Positions 1 to 8,672 of a stretch of 64,000 nucleotides of DNA are shown here, one piece after another (position 1 is the first letter of the stretch; every line of letters starts with the position of its first letter). The stretch covers positions 620,001 to 684,000 of the forward strand of contig CAVVGE010000007.1 of the NCBI GenBank assembly GCA_963747735.1. The letters are read 5' to 3'. The notes under the pieces are model-generated. The model ran no database searches and was not told where the DNA came from. It was given only the letters and a program-made list of their open reading frames with translations. Position numbers and translations under genes: made by a program. The stretch is from AP-15 sp963747735 (GTDB lineage Bacteria > Pseudomonadota > Alphaproteobacteria > ATCC43930 > CGMCC-115725).

Positions 1-1
1 C

Positions 2-3000
2 GCCGTGCCGCAGCTCGACCCGCTGACGAGCTCGTTGTTTTATACGCCGGGGGAAGGCTTTCTTTTGCGCGGCTGGGGGCCGGCGGTGCTGTTCTACCGC
101 GCGGTCCCGTGGGTCGCCTGGGGTATCGTCGGCATCGTCGCCGCCGCCGCGCTGTGGCTCGTTCTGACCGGCCGGCCGTGGTGGCGGTTCGACGCCAAGG
201 CGCTCGTCTTTGTCACCGCTACTTTTGTGATCGGTCCCGGCCTCCTCGCCAACACCCTCTTCAAGGACCATTGGGGGCGAGCCCGGCCGACGCAGATCGA
301 GGCGTTTGGCGGCGCGCAGCAATTCACCGCAGCACCGCTGCCGGCGGCACAATGCAAATACAACTGCTCGTTCGTCTCCGGCCATGCGGCGCTGGGCTTT
401 GCGTTCGTTGCCTTTGCGTTCTTGTTGCCGCCCGGCCGCCGGCGCAGCGCCGGCATTACCGCTGCGCTCGGCTTCGGCGGGCTTGTCGGCCTCGACCGGA
501 TCGCCGAAGGCGGGCATTTTTTGTCCGATGTCGTGTTCGCCGGCCTCCTCGTCTATGGGGTCGCGGCGCTCGGCCATTGGTGGATCATCGACCGGGACGG
601 TCTCGCTGCACCCTGGCTGCGGCGATCCTGCCGCGCCGCCGGAGACGTCGCTGCGAGGGCATGGTCGGCCGCCCATCGCACGGGCTGGCAGCCGGCGAGC
701 CGCGCCGCCGTCGCGACGGCAGCGACCGCCGTCATCGTCCTCGTCTCGCTCGCCGCGATCGACCGTCCGCTGGCGCTCTTTCTTCATGCCCGCGGACCCG
801 ACCTGCATGCGCTGTTCGATTGGACCGGGCGGCTCGGGATCGCCTGGGGATGGCTGCTTTTGTTCGCTCTCGCCTTTGCCGCGCTGCATTGGGGCGGCGA
901 ATTTCCGCGGCTCCAAAGCTTTACCCGGGCGATGCGCGCATGGTCGGCGGTGCCGGCCTTTCTGTTTGCCGCGATCGCCGCCTCGGGTCTCGCCGTCGAT
1001 GTCATGAAAGTCGTCCTTGGCCGGTTGCGGCCAAAGCTGTTGTTCGAGGCCGGCCTTTACGGCTTTTCCTGGTTCGGCTGGCGTGCCGATCAGTGGTCGT
1101 TCCCGTCGGGCCACACCGCGACGATCGTGGCACTGGCGACCGCGCTCTGGGTCCTTTGGCCGCGGCACCTGTTGTTTTACATCCTCGCCGCGGCGATCGT
1201 GGCGGGAAGCCGAATCGTCGTCGGCGCACATTACTTGAGCGATGTCGTGGCGGGGGCCTTTATCGCGGTGGTGGTCACCCGCGGCGTTGCGGTACTGTTC
1301 GCGGCGGGCGACATCGATCTGGTTCCCGGCCGAGCGGCGGCGCCGATGGCCTCGCCCTCGCCCTCGCTCGCCCTGGCCCTGCCGCTGCGCGGTCGCGGTG
1401 CTGGCGCTGCGCGGCCGGGCACCCGGCTTGCGCCGGCGGCGCGGGGTGTAGTATCGCCGCCCGCAATGGCCTTGCGCATCGAGACCTTTGACAACGCGAG
1501 CGGCGGCAACACCCTTTACAAGGCGTTGACGCATCCGGCCGCCGCGGCGCCGGGGCGGGAATTGAAAACCGCCCTCGCCCGCCATTCCCCGACCGCGATC
1601 TACGACCCGGACGCCGCCGCCGCCGGATTTGCCGAAATCTTCGGGCTCGACGGTATCGAGATTACCGGTGCCTATGTGCAGGACGTCGCGCGAATCGGCT
1701 GTTCTGTCCTGGGTCATAGCGGGCGCCCGGCGACCGATCTCCCCCGCTCCGGCGTGCGCTCGGTTTTTGTCGCCCGTTTCGATGCCGAGCGGGCGATCAC
1801 GCAGCTGCGGCCCTATCTGCCCAAAGGCGCGGCAATTTTCAGCCTCGATGCGATGCGGATCCCGGCCGAGCGCCTGACCAATCCGCGCAGCTATCTCGAC
1901 CCGCTCAACTTTGCCACCAATTTTGTTTTCTTCCGCGACGGCGACGGGCTGCACACGCGGCTGACCACGGTCAATTACTGGTCGGGCTACGGTGCGGGCG
2001 CGGTAGCCTGCTGGCTCACCCTCTTCGGGGCCGGCGGGGAAATCCTCGCCGAATGGTCGCAGCACTGTCCTCCAGGCGCCACGATCGTTTTCGACAGCCG
2101 CGAGATTCGCGCCCGGTTCGGGCTCGGCGAGTTCGCGGGCCAGCTGTTTTTGCATGTCGCCGGCGCGGCGGGGCACGACATCGTCAAATACGCGCTCGAC
2201 ACGTTTGGGAAGGGCGGGACTTTGTCGGCGACGCACGACGCGAATGCCTGGCCGGCGAACCGCTACGCCGGCCTGCCGGCGCCGGGAGCGGGCGAGCGGG
2301 TCGTGCTGTGGGTCCAGAACAGCCATCCGGTGCCGATACCGTCGGCGGCTATTGCGCTCAATCCGATGGGCGAAGAGCGGCTCGCCCCGCTCACCGGCAC
2401 GATCGCGCCCTTTGCCAGCCTCGCCGTCGATGTCGCGAGCTTGCTCCCCGACATTGCCTGGCCGCGGCAAATCGAGATTCGCGCGGGCAAGCACATGGTG
2501 CGGCCCCGCTACGAGGTGGTCGCGGCCGGCCGGCGCCGCATCGCGCACGTCAATGTCGAGCGGGAAGATTTGGCGCCCGACCCGAATTTGCCGGATCTCG
2601 CTGGCCCGCTCGGCAAGGGGTATCTCTTGCCGGCACCGGTTTTGCCATGCGCCGAGTGGCAAACGGTGGTGCTGCCGACCCCGATGGCGCTATGCCAGCA
2701 GACGCTGCCGATCGCCGCCCTCGTTTACGATCCCGAGGGGAACGAGATCCTGCGGCATCGCTTCGGGGCGTTGGCGCGCGACCACGCCGCGGCACTCGAT
2801 CTCGATAAAGCCGAGGGGATCGAGGCGCTCGGCAGCGGCTATGGCCATATCGAGCTCGTCTACGACTTTGCCGCGGGCGCCGCCGCAGACGGGTGGCTGC
2901 ACGCGATCTTTTGCTATCGCCACCGCGACAGCGGCCATGCCGCCGAAACCAGCTTTGGCGCGCATGTCTTCAACACGTTGCTGACCTATCGCGACGAGCC

Positions 3001-3364
3001 GCAATCCTATGCCGGGCCGCCGCCGGGGCTTTCGACCCGGCTGTTTTTGCGGCTGGCGGCAGACGGCTGCGACACGCTGTGCCAATTGATCTATCCGGCG
3101 TCGCGCCCGTGGCTGGGGGCGAGCGCGACCGATATCATTCTTTACGATTGCAGCGGCCGGGAGGTGGCGCGTTCGCATCTCGCGATTCCGTGCTCGGGCT
3201 CGCGGCTGTGGTCCTATCACGCAAAATTCGACGCCGCGGTCCGCGCCCGCGCCGGAGAAGGCGCTTATGCGGTGATTCGCGATGCGACCTGCCGTTTGTT
3301 TGGCTATCACGGCGTGCTCGGCAGCGGCGGGGCGTTCAGTCTCGACCACATGTTCGGCTTTTAG
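2..3364 (+). CDS. Double PAP2-type phosphatase fused in frame to a large unknown C-terminal domain (5' end outside window)
   Basis: The reading frame is open at the window edge, so the N-terminus is probably missing; the first in-window start is GTG at 5. Counting from there, two PAP2 (type 2 phosphatidic acid phosphatase) domains follow each other. Domain 1 has KDHWGRARP (about 87-95), SGHAA (124-128) and GGHFLSD (169-175). Domain 2 has GRLRP (338-342), FPSGHTAT (364-371) and SRxxxxxHYLSD (401-412). Both carry the K-x6-RP, PSGH-like and SR-x5-H signatures, although domain 1 has VSGH in place of PSGH. Hydrophobic segments surround them, so the enzyme should act on lipid phosphates at the inner membrane. 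From about residue 488 (Met at 1466) a soluble domain of some 630 residues follows that I do not recognise. The linker (about 435-487) is low-complexity Ala/Pro/Arg and looks like translated intergenic DNA, so two genes may have merged by loss of a stop. trxB starts 69 bases downstream. Confidence 0.75.
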   Translation, partial: AVPQLDPLTSSLFYTPGEGFLLRGWGPAVLFYRAVPWVAWGIVGIVAAAALWLVLTGRPWWRFDAKALVFVTATFVIGPGLLANTLFKDHWGRARPTQIEAFGGAQQFTAAPLPAAQCKYNCSFVSGHAALGFAFVAFAFLLPPGRRRSAGITAALGFGGLVGLDRIAEGGHFLSDVVFAGLLVYGVAALGHWWIIDRDGLAAPWLRRSCRAAGDVAARAWSAAHRTGWQPASRAAVATAATAVIVLVSLAAIDRPLALFLHARGPDLHALFDWTGRLGIAWGWLLLFALAFAALHWGGEFPRLQSFTRAMRAWSAVPAFLFAAIAASGLAVDVMKVVLGRLRPKLLFEAGLYGFSWFGWRADQWSFPSGHTATIVALATALWVLWPRHLLFYILAAAIVAGSRIVVGAHYLSDVVAGAFIAVVVTRGVAVLFAAGDIDLVPGRAAAPMASPSPSLALALPLRGRGAGAARPGTRLAPAARGVVSPPAMALRIETFDNASGGNTLYKALTHPAAAAPGRELKTALARHSPTAIYDPDAAAAGFAEIFGLDGIEITGAYVQDVARIGCSVLGHSGRPATDLPRSGVRSVFVARFDAERAITQLRPYLPKGAAIFSLDAMRIPAERLTNPRSYLDPLNFATNFVFFRDGDGLHTRLTTVNYWSGYGAGAVACWLTLFGAGGEILAEWSQHCPPGATIVFDSREIRARFGLGEFAGQLFLHVAGAAGHDIVKYALDTFGKGGTLSATHDANAWPANRYAGLPAPGAGERVVLWVQNSHPVPIPSAAIALNPMGEERLAPLTGTIAPFASLAVDVASLLPDIAWPRQIEIRAGKHMVRPRYEVVAAGRRRIAHVNVEREDLAPDPNLPDLAGPLGKGYLLPAPVLPCAEWQTVVLPTPMALCQQTLPIAALVYDPEGNEILRHRFGALARDHAAALDLDKAEGIEALGSGYGHIELVYDFAAGAAADGWLHAIFCYRHRDSGHAAETSFGAHVFNTLLTYRDEPQSYAGPPPGLSTRLFLRLAADGCDTLCQLIYPASRPWLGASATDIILYDCSGREVARSHLAIPCSGSRLWSYHAKFDAAVRARAGEGAYAVIRDATCRLFGYHGVLGSGGAFSLDHMFGF

Positions 3365-3433
3365 CCCTGCCTCTTCCGCAGCGCGGCAAAATGAATGATA
3401 TAGTCCTGACAGAGATGTGAACCGGATCGCGCG

Positions 3434-4405
3434 ATGCCCGAGCGTCACCACAGCAGGGTCCTGATCATCGGTGCGGGGCCGGCCGGCTATACCGCGGCGA
3501 TCTATGCGGCGCGCGCCAGCCTCGACCCGCTGCTCGTCACCGGCTTGCAGCCGGGCGGTCAGATGACGATCACCACCGATGTCGAAAATTTCCCGGGCTT
3601 TGCCGAGATCGTCCAGGGTCCCTGGCTGATGGAGGAGATGCGCCGGCAGGCCGAGCATGTCGGCACCCGGATGATCGTCGACCTCGTGACCGCGCTCGAT
3701 CTCGGCCACCGGCCTTTTGTCGCCGTCGGCGATTCGGGCGACACCTATGTCGGCGAGACCGTGATCGTGGCCACCGGCGCCCAGGCGCGCTGGCTCGGCC
3801 TGCCGAGCGAAGCGGTGTTCCGCGGCTTTGGGGTTTCGGCCTGCGCCACCTGCGACGGGTTCTTTTTTCGCGGCAAGGAGGTCGTCGTCGTCGGCGGCGG
3901 CAACACCGCGGTCGAGGAAGCGCTCTATCTGACCAACCACGCCCGCCGGGTCACCTTGGTGCATCGCCGCGACGCGCTGCGCGCCGAAAAGATTTTGCAG
4001 GATCGCTTGTTCCGCCATCCCTCGATCGACATCGTCTGGGACCATGTCGTGGACGAGATTTTGGGCGTGCCGGAGCCGCCGGTCGTAACCGGGGTGCGGT
4101 TGCGCGATGTGCGCACCGGCGCCTTGCGCGAGCTCGCCTGCGACGGGGTCTTCATCGCGATCGGCCACACCCCGGTGACGGAGCTCGTCGCCGGCCAGCT
4201 GGCGCTCGACCCGGACGGCTACATCGTCGCCCGCCCGGATTCGACCGCGACCGCGATCCCCGGGGTATTTGCCGCCGGCGACGTCAAGGACAAGGTCTTT
4301 CGCCAGGCGGTCACCGCCGCCGGGATGGGGTGCATGGCAGCGCTCGAAGCGGAAAAATTTCTGGCGGCGCAGGGGGAAGCCGCAAATCTGCGCGCGGCCG
4401 ATTAG
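3434..4405 (+). CDS. trxB: Thioredoxin reductase
   Basis: FAD/NADPH flavoprotein that passes electrons from NADPH to thioredoxin in the cytoplasm. The 323-residue length is normal for the low-molecular-weight bacterial enzyme. Visible landmarks are the N-terminal FAD Rossmann motif IIGAGPAGYTAA, the redox-active CATC disulfide at about residues 137-140, the NADPH-binding GGGNTAVEEALYL, and a C-terminal FAD-closing segment with GVFAAGDVKDK. The start is ATG at 3434. The LysR gene begins 45 bases after the stop on the same strand, so the two are probably co-transcribed. The trxB-LysR pairing is the same as trxB-lsrB of Sinorhizobium. Confidence 0.97.
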   Translation: MPERHHSRVLIIGAGPAGYTAAIYAARASLDPLLVTGLQPGGQMTITTDVENFPGFAEIVQGPWLMEEMRRQAEHVGTRMIVDLVTALDLGHRPFVAVGDSGDTYVGETVIVATGAQARWLGLPSEAVFRGFGVSACATCDGFFFRGKEVVVVGGGNTAVEEALYLTNHARRVTLVHRRDALRAEKILQDRLFRHPSIDIVWDHVVDEILGVPEPPVVTGVRLRDVRTGALRELACDGVFIAIGHTPVTELVAGQLALDPDGYIVARPDSTATAIPGVFAAGDVKDKVFRQAVTAAGMGCMAALEAEKFLAAQGEAANLRAAD

Positions 4406-4450
4406 GCGCGCGCGCCGGCCCAATGCGGGCCGCTGCCGGGGGACCGGGGG

Positions 4451-5344
4451 ATGGATTGGGACAAGTTGCGGGTGTTTCATGCGGTCGCCGAGGCGGGCAG
4501 CTTTACCCATGCCGGCGAATCGCTGAATTTGAGCCAGTCGGCGGTCAGCCGCCAGATCAGCGCGCTCGAGGAAAGCCTCAGCATTCCGCTGTTTCACCGC
4601 CATGCCCGCGGGCTGATCCTGACCGAGCAGGGCGAGCTCTTGTTCCGCACCGCGCGCGAGGTCTTCGCCAAGTTGTCGATGGCCGAGGGACTGATCTCGG
4701 AATCGAAGGACCGGCCGAAGGGTCCGCTCAAGATCACCACCACGGTCGCCTTCGGCTCGACCTGGCTCACCCCGCGGATTCGCGAGTTCCTCGACCTTTA
4801 TCCCGAGATCCAGGTCAGCCTGGTGATCGACGACACCGAGCTCGACCTGTCGATGCGCGAGGCCGATGTGGCGATCCGCATGTCGCCGCCGCGCCAGCCC
4901 GATCTGATCCAGCGCCACCTCGTCAGCGTGCGCAGCCACATCTACGCCGCGCCCGACTACATCAAAAAACATGGGGTGCCGCAAAAGCCCGAGGATCTCG
5001 ACAACCACCGGCTGATCGTCTACGGCGAGGATTCACGGCCGCCGGTGCAGAACGTCAACTGGCTGCTCGATGCCGGGTCCAAGCCGGGGCGCGAGCGCAA
5101 GCCGATCCTCAGCGTCAACAATTTTTACGCGATGTTGCGTGCAGTCGAAAGCGGGCTCGGCATTGCCGCGCTGTCCGACTTTATGGCGAGCGAATATCCC
5201 AGCCTGGTGCGGATCTTGCCGGAGCTGACGGGGCCGCCGGTCGAGGCCTATTTCGTCTACCCCGAAGAGTTGCGTTCTTCCAAGAGAATCAGCGTGTTCC
5301 GCGATTTTCTGCTGCATAAGGTGGTGGAGACGAGGCTCGGCTGA
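4451..5344 (+). CDS. lsrB: LysR-type regulator of the LsrB/VtlR group
   Basis: 297-residue LTTR with an N-terminal winged HTH (about residues 2-61, beginning MDWDKLRVFHAVAEAGSFTH, with LSQSAVSRQ as recognition helix) and a C-terminal effector-binding domain containing TTTVAFGSTWL and the dimer-fold segment SVNNFYAMLRAVESGLGIAAL. The MDWDK start and the position directly behind trxB are those I associate with LsrB (Sinorhizobium), VtlR (Brucella) and relatives. In those bacteria this regulator activates the neighbouring AbcR sRNA and is linked to redox and envelope or symbiosis phenotypes. Here a hairpin-rich sRNA candidate lies 150-280 bases downstream, so the same circuit is inferred. Confidence 0.9.
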   Translation: MDWDKLRVFHAVAEAGSFTHAGESLNLSQSAVSRQISALEESLSIPLFHRHARGLILTEQGELLFRTAREVFAKLSMAEGLISESKDRPKGPLKITTTVAFGSTWLTPRIREFLDLYPEIQVSLVIDDTELDLSMREADVAIRMSPPRQPDLIQRHLVSVRSHIYAAPDYIKKHGVPQKPEDLDNHRLIVYGEDSRPPVQNVNWLLDAGSKPGRERKPILSVNNFYAMLRAVESGLGIAALSDFMASEYPSLVRILPELTGPPVEAYFVYPEELRSSKRISVFRDFLLHKVVETRLG

Positions 5345-5489
5345 GGGTGGCGATCGAGAGCATCAAGTGATCGCGGGCGGGTTCAGAGCATTGCGCTTTT
5401 TGCAGACGAGCCAGAAGAAATTCCAGCTGGTGCCGAGGTCGCCGATCGCCGATATTCACGGACGAGCGATGCTGCATCGCGCAAGGTTT

Positions 5490-5508
5490 TCGGTGGCTGA
5501 TCCACCGA
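5490..5508. promoter_or_regulatory. Perfect 7-bp dyad just upstream of the sRNA candidate
   Basis: TCGGTGG-CTGAT-CCACCGA is a perfect inverted repeat placed where the sRNA promoter should be. It could be the LysR (LsrB-like) operator, or a first hairpin of a slightly longer transcript. It does not fit the simple T-N11-A LysR box spacing, so the operator reading is only a suggestion. Confidence 0.35.
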
Positions 5509-5510
5509 TT

Positions 5511-5626
5511 AGGGTTTCCGGGACTTGTGCCCGGAAAGAGGGTCTACGGACCCTTACGTCTCCCAGACGTGAAGCCTCCCTGTTCAAACTTGGCCGGAAC
5601 TTTCGAGTTCCGGCCCTTCTCTTTCT
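5511..5626 (+). ncRNA. abcR: Probable AbcR-family (alpha-r15) trans-acting sRNA
   Basis: A roughly 115-nt non-coding stretch carries four successive perfect hairpins: an 8-bp stem at 5515-5537; a 6-bp stem at 5539-5554 closed by a c(UACG)g tetraloop; a 6-bp stem at 5556-5570 whose loop reads CCC, presenting CUCCCAG; and a 10-bp terminator stem at 5592-5615 followed by a pyrimidine-rich run. A second anti-Shine-Dalgarno stretch, CCUCCC, is unpaired at 5575-5580. AbcR sRNAs are about this size, expose CUCCC motifs that block ribosome binding on ABC-transporter mRNAs with the help of Hfq, and lie next to trxB-lsrB in Rhizobiales. Strand is set by the terminator and matches the upstream genes. 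Exact 5' end is not determined. The family assignment rests on synteny and architecture, not on alignment. Confidence 0.65.
5592..5626 (+). terminator. Intrinsic terminator of the sRNA
   Basis: A 10-bp perfect stem, GGCCGGAACT with AGTTCCGGCC, is closed by a TTCG loop (5592-5615) and followed by CTTCTCTTTCT. It ends the hairpin run described as the AbcR-like sRNA. Confidence 0.8.
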
Positions 5627-5702
5627 GAAATCTGAAATGCGTCAATCAGGCGTCATTTTCGCCGTCGAACCCGCGTCCGCCGCGTTCCCCTGCCCTCCCC
5701 GT

Positions 5703-5838
5703 TAGAGCGGTTTCCGATCAAATTGCACCGCGCTCAACCCCCCCCCAAGGCTCGGCGGGGTTTATCCTCGGGCCGGCCTCCGGCCGGACCCGTGGGCCTC
5801 GCCAACCCAACCCTCTCCCCCCATTGGGGGGAGAGGGA
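5703..5838. repeat. Cluster of palindromic intergenic elements
   Basis: Three structures sit between the sRNA and the end of the minus-strand amidohydrolase: an imperfect palindrome from 5703 to about 5735 (GAGCGGT pairing with ACCGCGCTC); a GC-rich hairpin at about 5770-5790 (GGCCGG/CCGGCC); and a perfect 12-bp stem CCCTCTCCCCCC / GGGGGGAGAGGG with a 3-nt loop at 5811-5837. Such units are common intergenic repeats in GC-rich Alphaproteobacteria. The last one may also terminate the amidohydrolase transcript. Confidence 0.6.
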
Positions 5839-5884
5839 AGGGTGAGGGGGCTGACGGGCTGATGCAACCTGATCGGATCTTGTT

Positions 5885-7033
5885 CTAGTTGATCAGCCCG
5901 TAGAATTTGCCGGCGTTTTCGCAGGTCATCTTGTAGGTGGTTTCGGCCGGCAGATGGCTGAACTGGTCTTCGATGTACTTCTTCGATTCCGGCCAGACTC
6001 CGTCCGGATGCGGGAAGTCCGAGCCCCACATCAAGGTCTCGACGCCCATCTCGTCGATCAGCTTGGTCCCGACGCGATCGTATTGGAAGGTAGCCCGGCA
6101 TTGGCGGCGCCAGTATTCGCTCGGCTTCATCTTGAGCGGGATATCCTGGTACTGGTCCTCGAACTCGAAATCCATGCGATCGAGCACGTAGGGGATCCAG
6201 CCGATGCCGCTCTCGCCCAGCACCATGCGGATGTTGGGGAAGCGCTCGAACACCGCGGCGCCCATCAGATCCGTGAGGATCGTCGCCAAGGTCATCTGGA
6301 AGCGGCACAGCCCGCTATAGGTCATGCGCCGGGAAATGGTCGGCTCCAGCGACTTGCGCAGCTCGGGGTCGGTCGCCGGGAAGGTGTGGAAATGCAGCGG
6401 CAATTGCGTCTCGTTGACCGCCTCCCAGAGGGGATCCCACATCGGGTGCCACATCGGCGTCATGTGCCAGGAGCAGCTGAGCTCGACGCCCTTCATGCCC
6501 AGCTTGGCGACGCGGCGGACTTCCCTGGCCGCACCTTCGATGTTGCTGTAGGGCAGGCAGGCCAGCCCGATCATGCGGTCGGGGTAGTAGCTGACGAAAT
6601 TGTGCATGAAATCATTGTAGATGCTCAGCATCTCTTCGGCCGCCTCGGGGTCCTTCATCTTGGCGCAGGCGGCCAGGATGCCGTAGATGACCTCGGCGTC
6701 GACGCCGTCCCGGTTCATGTCCTTGACCCGCAGATGCGGATCGCCCGGCCGGCGCAGGCCCTGTTCGAAATAGTCGCGATAGAGGCCGGCCTCGGCCATC
6801 TTGTCGGCGCGCAATTGCTTGCCCGGAACATGCGGCGTGCCGGTGGCGCCCACCCCGCCGCACAGGCCGTACTCGGCGCCGTTGTTGTCGGTCCAGCGCT
6901 TCACCCCGTCCGCATTTTCGGTGACGTAGGGCATCAGGTCCCTGAGCTTGCTCGACGCGTTCGACGTGAACAGGTCGGGCGGCAACCACAGCATGTCGAG
7001 ATGGCAATCGGCCGAGATTCGCCGGTACTGCAT
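5885..7033 (-). CDS. Amidohydrolase-2 family metal-dependent hydrolase or decarboxylase
   Basis: 382-residue TIM-barrel protein of the amidohydrolase_2 family (PF04909, COG2159), which includes ACMSD and aromatic-acid decarboxylases. The N-terminal metal motif is ISADCHLD, with one His rather than the usual HxH. Further ligand candidates are LPLHFHTFP in the middle and LMWGSDFPHPDG near the C-terminus, the Asp of which is the conserved catalytic or metal residue. KMKPSEYW is typical of this subfamily. It is the last gene of a minus-strand series with a transporter and a Rieske oxygenase, which suggests a role in breaking down an aromatic or methoxylated acid. The substrate cannot be read from sequence. 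Confidence 0.85.
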   Translation of the reverse strand: MQYRRISADCHLDMLWLPPDLFTSNASSKLRDLMPYVTENADGVKRWTDNNGAEYGLCGGVGATGTPHVPGKQLRADKMAEAGLYRDYFEQGLRRPGDPHLRVKDMNRDGVDAEVIYGILAACAKMKDPEAAEEMLSIYNDFMHNFVSYYPDRMIGLACLPYSNIEGAAREVRRVAKLGMKGVELSCSWHMTPMWHPMWDPLWEAVNETQLPLHFHTFPATDPELRKSLEPTISRRMTYSGLCRFQMTLATILTDLMGAAVFERFPNIRMVLGESGIGWIPYVLDRMDFEFEDQYQDIPLKMKPSEYWRRQCRATFQYDRVGTKLIDEMGVETLMWGSDFPHPDGVWPESKKYIEDQFSHLPAETTYKMTCENAGKFYGLIN

Positions 7034-7181
7034 AGCGCAACCTCCGTTTTGGTTGGGGACCTGCGAAAAAGGTTATCCCAGGTAATCCTAGGTGCGCCCG
7101 CAGCAGATATCCTAGGCCGATCGGCGCAGGTCTCCGATGCAGGCGGATCAACCCTGCCCGCCCCGCAGACCCTGGCCCAGG

Positions 7182-8523
7182 CTAGGACGGAAGTCGGGCG
7201 CGAACCGGCGCCGGGGCCGCACGGTTGCCGCGCAGCACGAGCAACGCCGTCGCCACCGCCGCGACCACGGCAAAAAAGCACGCGCTCAGAAAGATTTGCT
7301 TGGGCGGCAGGCCGCGCGCCAGCAAAAAGCCGCCCAACGGGGCGGCGGCGATGCCGCCGAGCCGGCCGATGCCGAGCGCCCAGCCGATTCCGCTCGTCCG
7401 CATCCGCGCCGGGTAGAGCGCGCCGCATGCCGCATTGGCCCCGGTCTGGCTGCCGATGATCGTCATGCCGGCAAAAAACAGCACCACCAGCAGCACCAGA
7501 TAAGGCAGCGCCGCGAGCGCGACCAGCGCGACAAACACAGCACCCGCGGCGTAATGCAACGCCAAGGCGCGCTCGGGGCCGAAGCGGTCGATCAAAAGGC
7601 CGAGATAGAGCACCGCAAAAATCCCGCCGAGCGGGATCAGGGTCGAGGCGAACACCGCCTGGGACGGCGTCATCCCGGTCAGGTGCAGCACCTCCGGCAA
7701 CCAAAATACGAACAGGAACAGGTTCAACAGGCTGCAAAAGAAAATCAGCCACAACAAGCCGGTCTGCAACGCATAGCCCGGGCCGAGCAGCAGCTTGACC
7801 GGGTTCTCACGGTCGAGATCGGCCGCGTGCGAATCCGGTCCGGCGGCGATGCCGAGATGCCGCAGCAGCGCTGCCTGACGTGGCGGCAGATCGGCCTTGC
7901 GCGCCAGAAACCGCGGCGATTCGGGGAGCCACAGCACCATCGGCACAAGCAGCACCAGCGGAAACACGCCGCCCAGGATGAAGATCACCGGCCAAGTGTA
8001 ATGGTGCAGCAGCACCGCCACGATCTGGCCACCGATAAAGCCGCCCAACGGGGCCCCGGTAAAGGTCACCATGATCAAGGTCGCGCGGAGGCGCCTGGGC
8101 GCATAGTCGCCGGTCAGCGCAGTCGTCCCGGAAAACGCGCCGGCGATGCCGATGCCGGTAAAAAAGCGCAGCACGCTCAGCGCACCGAGCGACGGGGCGG
8201 CGGCGCTGGCGAGCGAAGCCAGGCCAAAGATCGCGATGCTGGCGAGGAGCAACGGCTTGCGCCCCAGGCGGTCGCCAAGCGGCCCCGAGGCGAGGGCGCC
8301 GACCATGACGCCGAGGTTCGACCACAAAAAGGCGGCGGCAAACGCCGAGCGGCGCCAGGTGCCAGGCATGGGTCAGGGACGGCACCGCCCAGCCGATCGA
8401 GCCGACATCGTAGCCGTCGCACATCTGAATCAGGGCACAGATCGTGACAACGCGGATCTGCAACGCGCCGAGCGGCTGGTTTTCGAGCGCCGCATCGGCC
8501 GCCGATACCGGCGCGTCGGTCAT
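7182..8523 (-). pseudogene. MFS transporter, AAHS (aromatic acid:H+ symporter) type, disrupted by a frameshift
   Basis: The N-terminus (start ATG at 8523, MTDAPVSAADAAL) and first membrane segment with QMCDGYDVGSIGWAVPSLTH lie in one frame. The rest (FAAAFLWSNLGVMVGALASG, then GDRLGRKPLLL, and the remaining helices) lies in another. The frames join at about 8343-8353, where removing one base would give a continuous AAHS protein of about 445 residues. The DGYD motif in helix 1 and GDRLGRKP in loop 2-3 are family hallmarks. The C-terminal part alone gives a 395-residue frame from 8369, but this would lack helix 1. It may be a real inactivation or an assembly or sequencing error. It sits between the Rieske oxygenase and amidohydrolase genes on the same strand. 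Confidence 0.75.
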
Positions 8524-8672
8524 CGCCGCCTCCCTGCCGTTCTGCCTTTTTCAACCTCCCGTGTGGCATTTTTCCCCGCCCCCACGCAAGCCCGGCGGGG
8601 CAAGACCGGGAGAGGTCCGACAAAACGGTGCTCAGCCAGCGCCGGAGCGAACGCGCTCCATAGGACCCCTTC

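Noticed and set aside
2690..5008. 772-codon open frame on the minus strand across trxB and the LysR gene
   Set aside because: It is a shadow of GC-rich coding DNA: it covers three well-supported plus-strand genes and its product has no recognisable domain.
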